Shown: positions 27,790 through 35,631, counted from the stretch's first letter. The stretch is DNA of 64,000 nt from an uncultured Alphaproteobacteria bacterium (GCA_934271715.1 CAKQRZ010000006.1:1-64000); one strand, 5' to 3'. Notes: generated by a model not told the origin, from the letters alone. Program-made: numbers and translations.

Positions 27790-28265
27790 TGGCAGAATGG
27801 TTTAGGCGCAACGCCGGAATAGTAGTGTTTAGGGCAGATAAAAAAGTTTTATTATGCCTGCGCAATGATATGCCGGCCTCTTGGCAGTTTCCGCAAGGCG
27901 GCATAGAAGCCGGCGAAACGCCTGAACAAGCTGCAGCCCGCGAGCTGAAAGAAGAAACCTCGCTCAGCGGACTGAAACGAATCGCAACTTTGCAAGAACC
28001 CGCACGCTACCGCTTTCCTCCGGAAGTCATCGCTTCTATGCAAAAACGCGGCTTTACAAACTCTGGACAAGATATGTATTGGTCGCTGTTCTATTTTTCC
28101 GGCACAGATTCTGAAATAAACTTAAACACCGAATCGCCGGAATTCAGCCGTTTCAAATGGGGTACTTTAGAAGAAAGCATAAACTTGGCGGTAGATTTCA
28201 AAAAACCGGCCTATGAGAAAATGTATCGGTCATTTAAACCGCTTATTGATAACTTTACAGAATAA
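27789..28265 (+). CDS. rppH: RNA pyrophosphohydrolase (Nudix)
   Basis: Removes pyrophosphate from 5'-triphosphorylated RNA and starts RNase E-dependent decay. RRNAGIVVF opens the Nudix fold, and the Nudix box GGIEAGETPEQAAARELKEETSL is complete, with QFPQGG before it. At 158 residues it is in the RppH range and carries WSLFYF and SPEFSRFKWG near the C-terminus as family members do. Last gene of the gpmI cluster. It overlaps ctpA by one base. The pilin-like locus 2 leader follows. Confidence 0.93.
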   Translation: MAEWFRRNAGIVVFRADKKVLLCLRNDMPASWQFPQGGIEAGETPEQAAARELKEETSLSGLKRIATLQEPARYRFPPEVIASMQKRGFTNSGQDMYWSLFYFSGTDSEINLNTESPEFSRFKWGTLEESINLAVDFKKPAYEKMYRSFKPLIDNFTE

Positions 28266-28326
28266 TCAGCCGTCAGCATTATAAACATTCATACGCGTTC
28301 AAACCTGACTTAACCCTAAAATTATC

Positions 28327-28355
28327 TTTACTTTCGGGTTTTATTCCGTTAAAAT
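28327..28355 (+). promoter_or_regulatory. Promoter of pilin-like locus 2 leader RNA
   Basis: TTTACT (28327-28332), 17-bp spacer, TAAAAT (28350-28355). The element is repeated almost exactly at 42411-42439 upstream of pilin-like gene 4. Confidence 0.65.
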
Positions 28356-28360
28356 AAATG

Positions 28361-28556
28361 TCGGATAGGCGATAGTCTGTCTGGGGTGTCGTAGCCTCTT
28401 CAATAGACGTCTTTATGCAAAGACGATAAATATTTGCATCTTCTAGCGAAAGCTGGAAGGTAGCAAAATATGCTATCTTTAGCTAATATGCTGCACTATT
28501 TTTTCTATTGAATAGCTTACGAACTTCCAGCTGCTTCGTCCAAAGCAGCTTTTTTG
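28361..28556 (+). ncRNA. Structured leader RNA / attenuator ahead of pilin-like gene 2
   Basis: The 5' part (about 28318-28398) aligns with 42403-42480, including a hairpin with loop GATAGTCT whose stem changes on both sides (AGGC/GTCT here, TAGAT/ATCTA there). A GTCTTT/AAAGAC hairpin sits at 28408-28425. A nine-base stem AGCTGGAAG (28450-28458) with CTTCCAGCT (28524-28532) encloses GTAGCA/TGCTGC and CTATT/AATAG and aligns with the locus 1 leader. Bases 28529-28532 belong both to that stem and to the terminator stem, so the two cannot form fully together, a layout seen in attenuators. No known class recognised. Confidence 0.65.
28529..28556 (+). terminator. Intrinsic terminator inside pilin-like leader 2
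   Basis: AGCTGCTT (28529-28536) pairs with AAGCAGCT (28543-28550), followed by TTTTTG, 30 bp before the pilin-like start codon. Confidence 0.8.
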
Positions 28557-28585
28557 TTGCATTTTCAAGATGAAAGGAAGTTAGT

Positions 28586-29239
28586 ATGAAACAAAATCAG
28601 TTTGGCAGAAGCATGATAGAAATGTTAGGGGTCCTAGCTATTATCGGGGTGCTGAGCGTTGGTGGCATCGCTGGTTATTCTAAAGCTATGGAAAAGTGGA
28701 AAACAAATAAGGTGCTGAGTGAATACAGCTACTTAATTTACGGGCTAATAGAGCATTTATCCGACTATCAAAATCTGACATCCAGAAACTCTGGCGAAGC
28801 TTCAAGCATTGGTCTGCAAGAAGCTATTATGGCAGCAGGTATTGTCCCGCAAACTTGGAGCATGGGCAATAAAAGTGCAAGAACACTTTATGATTCTGAA
28901 GGAAACACGGTTAATATTTTTTCACGCAGCCAAAGACTGGTCGTTGACTTATACATAGGAACTCGCTACGAAAATGATGATGGTAAAAGTGTGTCGGCAA
29001 ATTTTTCTACCGGATTATGCCGTGAATTGTTTTTAAACTTAGCCAAGCCGATTGCCGGTACTTTGCATTGGGCTAGATTATACCGCACCAATGAATCATC
29101 ACCAGTACTGTTTTGGGGTAATAAAACTTGCAACGGCGCCGATAAAAAATGTTTAAATAGTGTCACCTTGTCGGAAATTGACGCCGCCTGTAAATTGTGT
29201 ATGAAAGATGACGCTTGCTGCATCGGGCTGGAATTTTAA
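28586..29239 (+). CDS. Type IV prepilin-like protein 2 (C-terminal Cys motif)
   Basis: A 217-residue prepilin-like protein with AAAGGAAG upstream of ATG 28586. The leader is just MKQNQFG, then RSMIEMLGVLAI and a hydrophobic helix ending near GYSKAMEK. The middle shares landmarks with copies 3 and 4: an acidic segment, an IVPQTW/(L)FPNSW-like motif, VSANFSTGLCRELF and a WGNKTC start of the Cys region. The C-terminus is C-x6-C-x12-C-x2-C-x5-C with an extra adjacent Cys. Transcribed from its own leader and followed within 10 bp by the promoter of the CT-tract gene. Confidence 0.8.
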   Translation: MKQNQFGRSMIEMLGVLAIIGVLSVGGIAGYSKAMEKWKTNKVLSEYSYLIYGLIEHLSDYQNLTSRNSGEASSIGLQEAIMAAGIVPQTWSMGNKSARTLYDSEGNTVNIFSRSQRLVVDLYIGTRYENDDGKSVSANFSTGLCRELFLNLAKPIAGTLHWARLYRTNESSPVLFWGNKTCNGADKKCLNSVTLSEIDAACKLCMKDDACCIGLEF

Positions 29240-29248
29240 TTTTTGCGG

Positions 29249-29276
29249 TTGACTTATGGCGTGAGGCTGTTATAGA
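29249..29276 (+). promoter_or_regulatory. Promoter of CT-tract locus 2
   Basis: TTGACT (29249-29254), 16-bp spacer, TATAGA (29271-29276), then AGAGGAAAGAAAG as ribosome binding site for ATG 29315. Duplicate of 8289-8354. Confidence 0.6.
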
Positions 29277-29314
29277 ATTGGAGTGTAAACAACATAAATT
29301 TAGAGGAAAGAAAG

Positions 29315-30282
29315 ATGAAAAATAAGCTATTCAAAGGTCTCTCTCTCTCTCTGCAAATCCTAAACATCTGATTAAAGGCATATTTTCTGCCACTCAGCGT
29401 GTTTTTGCAGAGTTCGGCGTAAAAAATCACACATTCGGAAATAACAAGTTCAGTAGCAACTCTATAAAGGGTTTTGGATTGTTTCGTCGTTACACTCCTC
29501 GCAATGACGCCGAAGGAAACAACATCGCATTTAAGGATTTGGATGTCGTGCGTCAATACGCCGCACTTTTGGAGCGACGTGTACAACGAGGTACACGAGC
29601 GAGAAAAGCGCTAGTAGTGACCCGACAGACAAACCCGTTAGGGCGGTCAATGATTGAAATGCTCGGCGTACTTGCCATTGTCGGAGTGTTAAGCGTGGGC
29701 GGAATTGCCGGATATTCCAAAGCGATGGAAAAATTTAAGGTCAATAAAGCCGTCAGCGAGTACAGTTATATTATTTTCGGAGCGTTGGAACACTTAAAAG
29801 AAATTCAAGACTTGACTTATGACGGACAAGGAGGGGTAAAAGTTGATGTGATTGCCATGCTTGACGGCTTAAATTTATTTCCCAACAGTTGGAAAGTAGG
29901 TGAAAATAAGCTAGACAGCGATACTCCTTATCAATTTGAAGACCCTTATGGAAATTGGGGAAGAATTTATTCCCGAAATCACAGATTATCTTTTAATCTT
30001 CTGTTGGGCAACTACAGCGACGATGAAAACGGAAATAAAATCTCCGCCAACTATTCATCTTCACTCTGTCTGCAACTAATGCAGAATTTAGCCTACCCTT
30101 TGCACGAAACTCTATACTTCGCTTTATTATGGCGTTCCAGCAGCAAATCCTACACTTTTTACGGCGACGCTTACTGCCAATCCGGACGAAACTGTCTGGC
30201 TCAAACCTCCTTAGCCGAAATGAAAGAGGCTTGTTCATCTTGTTCTAAAGCGGAGATTTGCTCTTTTACTTTAGAAATTTGA
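29315..30282 (+). CDS. Phase-variable type IV prepilin-like protein 3 (out of frame as sequenced)
   Basis: ATG 29315 has an excellent promoter and ribosome binding site, but the (CT)7 tract throws it into a stop after 18 codons (…LQILNI). The open frame that continues to 30282 is entered if the tract has 9 or 6 CT units, giving a 323-residue protein at nine. That protein would have a leader of 111 residues, made largely of dispersed-repeat sequence (GLFRRYTPRND, VVRQYA, LERRVQRGTRARK), then Gly111-RSMIEMLGVLAI, a hydrophobic helix and the family C-terminus C-x5-C-x12-C-x2-C-x5-C. A TTG at 29479 could start a shorter form in the present state. The mature domain has no internal stop, arguing against simple decay. 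Confidence 0.7.
29339..29352 (+). repeat. (CT)7 microsatellite in coding sequence
   Basis: Seven CT units directly after codon 8 of the leader. The homologous tract at 8379-8396 has nine units, which is the length that would put the prepilin at this locus in frame. Confidence 0.95.
29474..29511 (+). repeat. Dispersed element encoding G-L-[LF]-R-R-Y...N-D, copy 1
   Basis: Matches the minus strand of 62473-62510 at 33 of 37 bases. In both places it is translated in the same frame inside a prepilin leader peptide. It resembles the GGATTGCTTCGTCG...CGCAATGACG type of repeat that is scattered in many bacterial genomes. Confidence 0.8.
29560..29621 (+). repeat. Hairpin-forming dispersed repeat, copy 1
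   Basis: Contains CGTGTAC-AACGAG-GTACACG, a perfect 7-bp stem. Aligns with 32096-32157 in the rplJ-rplL gap, where the corresponding stem is TGTAC-AACCTA-GTACA. Here it is read through as leader peptide. Confidence 0.65.
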
Positions 30283-30301
30283 CAAAATCGAGTTTTTATT
30301 A

Positions 30302-30330
30302 TTGACAAATTTAGATTTTATAATAGTATA
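30302..30330 (+). promoter_or_regulatory. Promoter of the small ACP-like gene
   Basis: TTGACA (30302-30307) with TAGTAT 16 bp downstream, about 40 bp before ATG 30370. Confidence 0.5.
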
Positions 30331-30369
30331 AGCTTATCGTTTTTATTATTAACTTTAATTTTTATTATT

Positions 30370-30612
30370 ATGGCTATATTTAGTGAATTTGAGTTAGAAA
30401 ACCGCTTAAAAATGATAATAGAGCATCAACTGACGATGAGGGTAAAACCTGACAGCTCATTGTCTGCTTTTAATCTGAATGATGATGAGATGATTGATTT
30501 GTGCTTTGAACTGGAAGATTTAGGATTTGATTTTGAAGAAACGTATAGCTATTTTATGGCTAATGATAACAAAACAATTAGCGATTTAGCAAATTATTTG
30601 TTTTTGAAATAG
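30370..30612 (+). CDS. Small acyl-carrier-protein-like protein without the carrier serine
   Basis: An 80-residue acidic protein. The pattern KPDSSLSAFNLNDDEMIDLCFELEDLGFDF...ISDLANYLF follows the ACP fold (loop, helix II, helix III, helix IV). In ACPs the helix II start is DSL/DSM with Ser carrying phosphopantetheine; here that position is Asp38 or Asp39, so no carrier function is expected. No biosynthetic genes are nearby. There is no clear Shine-Dalgarno sequence in the AT-rich leader. It may be a divergent ACP relative with a regulatory or structural role, or the resemblance may be superficial. Confidence 0.5.
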   Translation: MAIFSEFELENRLKMIIEHQLTMRVKPDSSLSAFNLNDDEMIDLCFELEDLGFDFEETYSYFMANDNKTISDLANYLFLK

Positions 30613-30633
30613 AATTAAACCATATTACACTAC

Positions 30634-30674
30634 AAAAAACACTTTCAACTTTTAGGTTGAAAGTGTTTTTTGTT
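30634..30674. terminator. Bidirectional intrinsic terminator
   Basis: AAAAAACACTTTCAAC and GTTGAAAGTGTTTTTT form a long stem between convergent genes ending at 30612 and 30684. Confidence 0.9.
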
Positions 30675-30683
30675 ACCCTACTC

Positions 30684-31505
30684 TTAACGAATGTACCTAT
30701 TATACCTTTTGTCATAAAATATTGAATTTTTATTCCACCTGCGAGAATAGCAAGCAGGAATGTGAAACCAATGAACCTTAAGATACAAATCCAAGAGCGG
30801 TTTGTAATGCACAGTCAAAACCATACTTAGCCGTGCATCTGCAGAAAATTCGTAGCGGTCAATATACTCCTTAAACAAGTCACGCCGTTTATGCATATGA
30901 ACATATTCAATAAACTTGTCTTCGGCCAAAGGATGAATAACTGTTACAATTTCAACACACCAACCCCTTTCTACATGTTTGTCATAAGTCCAATTACTTG
31001 TTTCGTCATAGAAAGGAGCATGGGAATAGCAATTTTTCAATAAGTTAACAAACTCATCCTGAAAAATTTCTTCATCCTCAATCATAATATCCTTATCCAA
31101 ATAGCCATAAGAACGCAGCTGACGGGTTAACTCAGGCTTTTTGATAAGCAGATAATTTACAAAATCGCCGCGTGTTAAACCAAACAGCTCCGTCACGGCA
31201 CGACCGCATAAGGACTGATGCTGCACATAAGCGCTAATCAGCTCCACATCATGCGTCTGCACCAAAGCCATTTGCAAACTTAACGGCAATTTATAATTGA
31301 CACAGTAAGAAGCAAATACTTTATGCAGGCGGTGTTCAATCATAAATTTTTCTGCTTTGTCCGAATCGGCATAATGAAAATCATACGTTCTCATATAACC
31401 GATTAAATCGTTGCAAACATCATCCGAGATATCGGCAACCAGCAAATACTTCAGCAATTCTTCTTCGCTGAGTTTCTGAGTCGGAAATAATAACTTGTGA
31501 TTCAT
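30684..31505 (-). CDS. Hypothetical protein, mostly helical
   Basis: Not recognised. The 273 residues have no signal peptide or membrane segment, and a helical, charged composition with several Leu-rich segments spaced about 30-35 residues apart (for example LLKYLLVADISDDVCNDLIGYM, PLSLQMALVQTHDVELISAYV, DARLSMVLTVHYKPLLDLYLKV), which may be degenerate HEAT-like helices. The C-terminus is Arg/Tyr-rich. It sits in the place where rpoB normally follows rplL, but is separated from rplL by a terminator. Confidence 0.6.
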   Translation of the reverse strand: MNHKLLFPTQKLSEEELLKYLLVADISDDVCNDLIGYMRTYDFHYADSDKAEKFMIEHRLHKVFASYCVNYKLPLSLQMALVQTHDVELISAYVQHQSLCGRAVTELFGLTRGDFVNYLLIKKPELTRQLRSYGYLDKDIMIEDEEIFQDEFVNLLKNCYSHAPFYDETSNWTYDKHVERGWCVEIVTVIHPLAEDKFIEYVHMHKRRDLFKEYIDRYEFSADARLSMVLTVHYKPLLDLYLKVHWFHIPACYSRRWNKNSIFYDKRYNRYIR

Positions 31506-31581
31506 ACTAATAAAATTAAATAATAAATTACTATGTTTTGCAGTATAGCAATTTATGTCTAAAAATCAAGCATTTTATACA

Positions 31582-31616
31582 AAAAACTCTCAATCATGCG
31601 ACTGAGAGTTTTTTTT
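31582..31616. terminator. Intrinsic terminator after rplL
   Basis: AAAACTCTCA and TGAGAGTTTT form the stem around ATCATGCGAC with A/T runs on both sides, 22 bp past the rplL stop. It ends the rplKAJL unit. Confidence 0.88.
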
Positions 31617-31637
31617 AAGCTTTAAGTAAAAGTCAAA

Positions 31638-32009
31638 TTACTTCAATTCAACTTTAGCACCAGCGGCTTCCAATTTAGCTTTGATAGCTTCAGCTTCTTC
31701 TTTAGAAGCGCCTTCTTTAACAGTTTTAGGAGCGCCGTCAACCAAATCTTTAGCTTCTTTCAAGCCCAAGTTTGTAATAGCGCGGATTTCTTTAATAACG
31801 TTAATTTTGTTAGCGCCTGCTTCAGCCAGAATTACATCAAATTCTGTCTTTTCTTCAGCAGCGGCAGCGCCTGCACCAGCAGCACCGGCAACAGCAACAG
31901 CGGCAGCAGCGGAAACGCCCCATTTTTCTTCTAACATTTTTGACAATTCAGCAGCTTCCATAACTGTCAGAGCTGATAATTCATCTACTAATTTGGCCAA
32001 ATCTGCCAT
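31638..32009 (-). CDS. rplL: 50S ribosomal protein L7/L12
   Basis: Stalk protein that recruits translation GTPases. At 123 residues with the N-terminal dimer domain (VDELSALTVMEAAELSKMLEEKWGV), an Ala-rich hinge and a C-terminal domain containing EKTEFDVIL, NKINVIKEIRAIT, LGLKEAKDLVDGAP and KLEAAGAKVELK. AGAAAAAA lies before ATG. It is 170 bp from rplJ, a gap that includes a dispersed repeat, and is followed by a terminator rather than rpoB. Confidence 0.97.
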   Translation of the reverse strand: MADLAKLVDELSALTVMEAAELSKMLEEKWGVSAAAAVAVAGAAGAGAAAAEEKTEFDVILAEAGANKINVIKEIRAITNLGLKEAKDLVDGAPKTVKEGASKEEAEAIKAKLEAAGAKVELK

Positions 32010-32095
32010 TTTTTTTCTCCAAATAAATTAAATTAAAATTTTCTAATTAAAAACCATTTACACATCTAAGCTTTTTTGTTTTAGGCTGAGTGCTG

Positions 32096-32157
32096 CGCCG
32101 CTAATTTTGAGCGAAGTGTACAACCTAGTACATAAGCGATAAATCAGCAAGCATGAC
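32096..32157. repeat. Hairpin-forming dispersed repeat, copy 2, in the rplJ-rplL gap
   Basis: Same element as 29560-29621 in the same plus orientation, here untranslated. Small hairpin TGTAC-AACCTA-GTACA. It enlarges the rplJ-rplL spacer to 170 bp. Confidence 0.6.
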
Positions 32158-32179
32158 TCGCATAAAACGGAAAAGAAAC

Positions 32180-32662
32180 TTAGGCGGCTTCTTTCTCGCT
32201 GTAAGCCTTTGTAACTCTTGCCAACTTGGCAGCAGGAGCTTGCAACAGACCAACCAATTTGGCGCGCAATTCGTCCATAGAAGGAATTGCAGCCAATTCT
32301 TTGATTTCATCTAAAGTCAGAGCTTTGTCAGACAAAGCACCGCCAACGATAACCAATTTTTCATTATTTTTTGCAAATTCAACACAAGCTTTGCAAGCGG
32401 CAATCGGGTCATTAGCATAAGCCATGGCAACCGGACCTTTAAACAGGTCTGCCAAACCTTCAAATTTTGTATCTTTTACAGCAAGACGAGCAATACGGTT
32501 TTTAGTAACTCTTAAAGAGGCACCAGCATCGCGCACTTTGTTTCTCAATTCGTCAGCTTCAGCCACAGTCAAACCTAAGTATTCGGTGATTACAACTGAT
32601 TCTGCGTTAGAGAATACTTCATGCAGCATGTTGAGTAACTCTGTTTTTTCTTCGCGGTTCAC
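32180..32662 (-). CDS. rplJ: 50S ribosomal protein L10
   Basis: Base of the ribosomal stalk, binds L7/L12 dimers and 23S rRNA. The 160-residue protein has MNREEKTELLNML, VVITEYLGLTVAEADELRNKVRDAGA, LRVTKNRIARLAV, LFKGPVAMAYA and the Ala-rich C-terminal helix (LLQAPAAKLARVTKAY) that carries L12. GGAGACAATAAG... precedes the ATG. An extended leader upstream suggests autogenous control by L10. Confidence 0.96.
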   Translation of the reverse strand: MNREEKTELLNMLHEVFSNAESVVITEYLGLTVAEADELRNKVRDAGASLRVTKNRIARLAVKDTKFEGLADLFKGPVAMAYANDPIAACKACVEFAKNNEKLVIVGGALSDKALTLDEIKELAAIPSMDELRAKLVGLLQAPAAKLARVTKAYSEKEAA

Positions 32663-33031
32663 TTATTGTCTCCATACGAAATTGTTAAATTCAGACCCAA
32701 AGGTCTAAACCGTTACCAAACCCACAATATTCCGAAATAAATCAGAACACTGCGGAACCCAAATCTGTCCAGGAGAAAAATTTAACTTTAAAACTCACTC
32801 CCGTCTATGTCGGATATTTAAGGCCTCCGCGACACCGTCAGCTTTAGTTACAAGCAAAAAGCCTTCGGTGCAGAGATGCCGCCCACAGTCTTGGACAGTT
32901 TCAAGAGCCTCCGCTCTTGAAGAGTGGGGCAGAAAAAACTGCGCAGCAGCCTCCCTGCCCTAAACTGATTTGCCTTTTAACAAACTTTTTATCAAAAAGC
33001 AAGTATTTTTTAATAAATTATAACCAAACGA
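32663..33031 (-). promoter_or_regulatory. rplJ leader (L10-type autoregulatory RNA)
   Basis: The 369-bp gap between rplA and rplJ carries no gene but is GC-richer and strongly self-complementary, for example CTTCAAGAGCGGAGGCTCTTGAA on the minus strand and GGGCAGGGAGGC near its 5' end. Position and size fit the known L10 leader, to which L10-(L12)4 binds to repress rplJL translation. Identification rests on position and general look, not on a covariance search. Confidence 0.65.
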
Positions 33032-33715
33032 TTATAATTCAGCAGCGTTAACCTTTACGCCCACACCCATTGTAGAGCTGATAGAAATCTTTTTCAAATA
33101 AGTGCCTTTTAAGGTAGCAGGTTTAGCTTTAATGATTGTTTCAATGAACAATTTAGCGTTATCATAGATTTTGTCTTCAGAGAAAGACGCTTTAGCAACA
33201 CCGGCGTGAACAATACCATTTTTTTCTACACGATATTGAACTTCGCCAGCCTTAGCGTTTTTAACTGCTGTGGCAACATCTGCGGTAACTGTACCCAATT
33301 TAGGGTTCGGCATCAAGCCTTTAGGACCCAAAACGCGGGCAACGCGGCCGGCCATGCCCATCATATCAGGGGTGGCAATACATCTATCAAAGTCAATTTT
33401 ACCGGCTAAGATAGAATCTACCAAATTCTCGGCGCCGATAACATCTGCACCGGCAGCTTTAGCTTCATCAGCTTTTTCGCCCTGAGCAAATACGGCAACG
33501 CGGACGGTTTTGCCATTGCCGTGCGGCAGCTGGCAAACACCGCGGATCATCTGGTCTGCGTGTTTCGGATCTACACCTAAATTGATTGCTAAATCAATGG
33601 TTTCATCAAATTTTGCTTTTGCATTTTCCTTAACGATTTTAATAGCTTCTTTAAGGCTGTACTCTTGATTTTTATCCAGAGTCTTGTATGCATTTACTAA
33701 TCTTTTTCCGCTCAT
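33032..33715 (-). CDS. rplA: 50S ribosomal protein L1
   Basis: Stalk L1 protein, which binds 23S rRNA near the E site and often its own mRNA. The 227-residue protein starts MSGKRLVNAYKTLD at ATG 33715 (a TTG one codon upstream is less likely). Family motifs: SLKEAIKIVKENAKAKFDETIDLAINLGVDP, RGVCQLPHGNGKTVRVAVFA, ADVIGAENLV, GLMPNPKLGTVT and the closing TLKGTYLKKISISSTMGVGV. Only 4 bp after rplK. Confidence 0.97.
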   Translation of the reverse strand: MSGKRLVNAYKTLDKNQEYSLKEAIKIVKENAKAKFDETIDLAINLGVDPKHADQMIRGVCQLPHGNGKTVRVAVFAQGEKADEAKAAGADVIGAENLVDSILAGKIDFDRCIATPDMMGMAGRVARVLGPKGLMPNPKLGTVTADVATAVKNAKAGEVQYRVEKNGIVHAGVAKASFSEDKIYDNAKLFIETIIKAKPATLKGTYLKKISISSTMGVGVKVNAAEL

Positions 33716-33719
33716 CAAC

Positions 33720-34157
33720 TTACTCCGTAACCTTAATACCCATAGAAATGGCTTGACCTTTAACCATGTTCATAGCAGCTTCAACTGTAGGGCAGTTCAA
33801 GTCTGGCAATTTGGTGGTTGCAATTTCTTTTACCTGTTCCAAAGTAATTTGACCGGCAACAGTTTTGCCCGGTTCTTTAGAAGCGGACTGTACACCGGCA
33901 GCTTTCTTAATCAAATAAGAAACCGGAGGCAGTTTTGTGATGAATGTAAAGCTCTTATCCTCATAAGCGGTAATGATTACCGGCACAGGAACACCCGGTT
34001 CCATTTTTTGAGTTTTAGCGTTGAATGCTTTACAAAATTCCATAATATTCAGGCCTTTTTGACCCAAAGCTGGACCAACCGGCGGAGAAGGGTTAGCTTT
34101 TCCGGCAGGTATTTGCAGCTTGATAAGACCTAAAATTTTCTTTTTAGATTTAGCCAT
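33720..34157 (-). CDS. rplK: 50S ribosomal protein L11
   Basis: Forms the GTPase-associated centre with L10. The 145-residue protein has KLQIPAGKANPSPPVGPALGQKGLNIMEFCKAFNAKT, FTFITKLPPVSYLIKKAAG and LPDLNCPTVEAAMNMVKGQAISMGIKV. ATG 34157 has AATGAGGTATTATA upstream. Usually secE-nusG lie just ahead; here the neighbouring gene is a divergent D,D-carboxypeptidase, so this ribosomal operon starts here. Confidence 0.97.
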   Translation of the reverse strand: MAKSKKKILGLIKLQIPAGKANPSPPVGPALGQKGLNIMEFCKAFNAKTQKMEPGVPVPVIITAYEDKSFTFITKLPPVSYLIKKAAGVQSASKEPGKTVAGQITLEQVKEIATTKLPDLNCPTVEAAMNMVKGQAISMGIKVTE

Positions 34158-34186
34158 TATAATACCTCATTGTAGGTTAGTGGTAA

Positions 34187-34203
34187 AGACCAATGGCTGG
34201 TCT
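34187..34203 (-). promoter_or_regulatory. Hairpin in the rplK 5' untranslated region
   Basis: AGACCA-GCCAT-TGGTCT is a perfect 6-bp stem about 30-45 nt upstream of the rplK start. It could be a target for L1 or other translational feedback; that role is inferred from position only. Confidence 0.35.
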
Positions 34204-34386
34204 CCCACATTGTTAAACATATTCAGCTAAAGATATAAATATCCCTAACTGCCTGTTTTGTATATCACAATATTTGCAAAATGCAAGTTATATTTTTCTA
34301 TAATATAATAAAATTGCAAATATTAACCTTTTATTTTCTTTTAGAGTCTATGCTAAAAGCAATATTCAAATTCAGAGGGCAAAATA

Positions 34387-35631
34387 GTGAAAAAAATTGC
34401 GTTTTTATGTGTTTTAGTTTTGGCTGTGCTGCGGGCGGCTGCAGCAAGCGCGTCGGTTTCTTCTATTATGATTGACGCGGAAAACGGCGATGTAATGTAT
34501 GAAATGAATGCCGATGAGCGCCGCTATCCGGCTTCTTTAACCAAGCTCATGACTTTATACATTACTTTCAACGCATTGGAAAACAACCACATTAAACTGA
34601 CAGATAAATTGAAAGTTTCACGCACCGCCGCAGGACGCTCGCCGTCTAAATTGGGTGTGCGCGCCGGAGAAACCATTACCGTAAAAGATGCGATTATGGC
34701 GGTAATCGTAAAATCTGCCAATGACTGCGCCACCGTTTTGGCTGAACACTTTGCCCCGACCGAAGCCGATTTTGCCGTTTTGATGACTAACACCGCTCAT
34801 AAACTTGGCATGAGCCACACCACATTCAAAAATGCTTCCGGACTGCCGAATACGCAGCAAAAGACTACCGCCCGCGATATGGCGGTTTTGGCAATGGCCG
34901 TATATCACCACTTTCCGCAATACTATAAATGGTTTTCCGCCAAAAGCTTTCAATATAAAGGACGTACCATCGGCGGACACAACTATATTTTGAAAACATT
35001 TGCCGGCGCCGACGGTATGAAAACCGGATATACCGCCGCTTCCGGATATAACATCATCACTTCGGCCAAACGCTCAGGAAAACGCGTTATCGCCGTAACC
35101 ATGGGACATAACAGCGTGGGCGAGCGCGATAAAAAAGTTTCACGCATGATGGACAAGGGATTGACCCACATGCAAAAAGGCGAGATTAACGTTGCTATGC
35201 TGACAAATGAAATCAACGGCAAAGCTTCAGCTGCACCTAAAGCAACCCGCTTGGCTTCTGTACAGAAGAAAACTCCGGCAAAAACTCAGGCTGTGCGTCT
35301 GGCAAAAGCTCAAAGCAAACCGGCGACGAAAGCAACAAAAATTGCCTCCGCTTCGTCTAACGGGCGCTACGCCGTGCAAGTCGGCTCTTTTTCTGACTAT
35401 CAGCGCGCCCGCAACTATGCTTTGACCGTCAAGAATAAATTGGCTAAAAAATATGCCGTGCATGATATTAAAGTAGAAAAAGTTCAGGCTGAGAGCAAAA
35501 CCGTCTACCGTTCTAAAGTCATCGGCTTGGCTAAAAATGACGCCAACACTATTTGCCGCAATATGAAGCGCAGCAATCAAGCTTGTCTGGTTACCGCCGA
35601 CAGCGGCGCATTAAAAATGGCTCAGCGCTGA
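34387..35631 (+). CDS. D-alanyl-D-alanine carboxypeptidase with C-terminal SPOR domain
   Basis: Penicillin-binding protein of the DacA/DacC class (peptidase S11) that trims pentapeptides in the periplasm. GTG 34387 follows AGAGGG. Signal peptide to about residue 22; active-site SLTK (Ser50, Lys53), SAN in VKSANDCATV and KTG in MKTGYTAASGYN. From about 270 a Lys/Ala/Pro-rich linker leads to a SPOR domain (about 330-405, YAVQVGSFSDYQRARNYA), which targets septal denuded glycan. Its stop overlaps the start of the MipZ-like gene in TGATG, linking a septal enzyme to a division-positioning ATPase. Confidence 0.93.
   Translation: MKKIAFLCVLVLAVLRAAAASASVSSIMIDAENGDVMYEMNADERRYPASLTKLMTLYITFNALENNHIKLTDKLKVSRTAAGRSPSKLGVRAGETITVKDAIMAVIVKSANDCATVLAEHFAPTEADFAVLMTNTAHKLGMSHTTFKNASGLPNTQQKTTARDMAVLAMAVYHHFPQYYKWFSAKSFQYKGRTIGGHNYILKTFAGADGMKTGYTAASGYNIITSAKRSGKRVIAVTMGHNSVGERDKKVSRMMDKGLTHMQKGEINVAMLTNEINGKASAAPKATRLASVQKKTPAKTQAVRLAKAQSKPATKATKIASASSNGRYAVQVGSFSDYQRARNYALTVKNKLAKKYAVHDIKVEKVQAESKTVYRSKVIGLAKNDANTICRNMKRSNQACLVTADSGALKMAQR

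Noticed and set aside
28361..28556. Known riboswitch classes (cyclic di-GMP, cobalamin, purine, preQ1) for the prepilin leaders
   Set aside because: None of the conserved core strings of these classes that I know is present.
29315..30282. Calling the CT-tract prepilin gene a plain pseudogene
   Set aside because: The mature domain has no stop or frameshift, keeps the Cys motif, and the only lesion is the length of a microsatellite just after the start codon.
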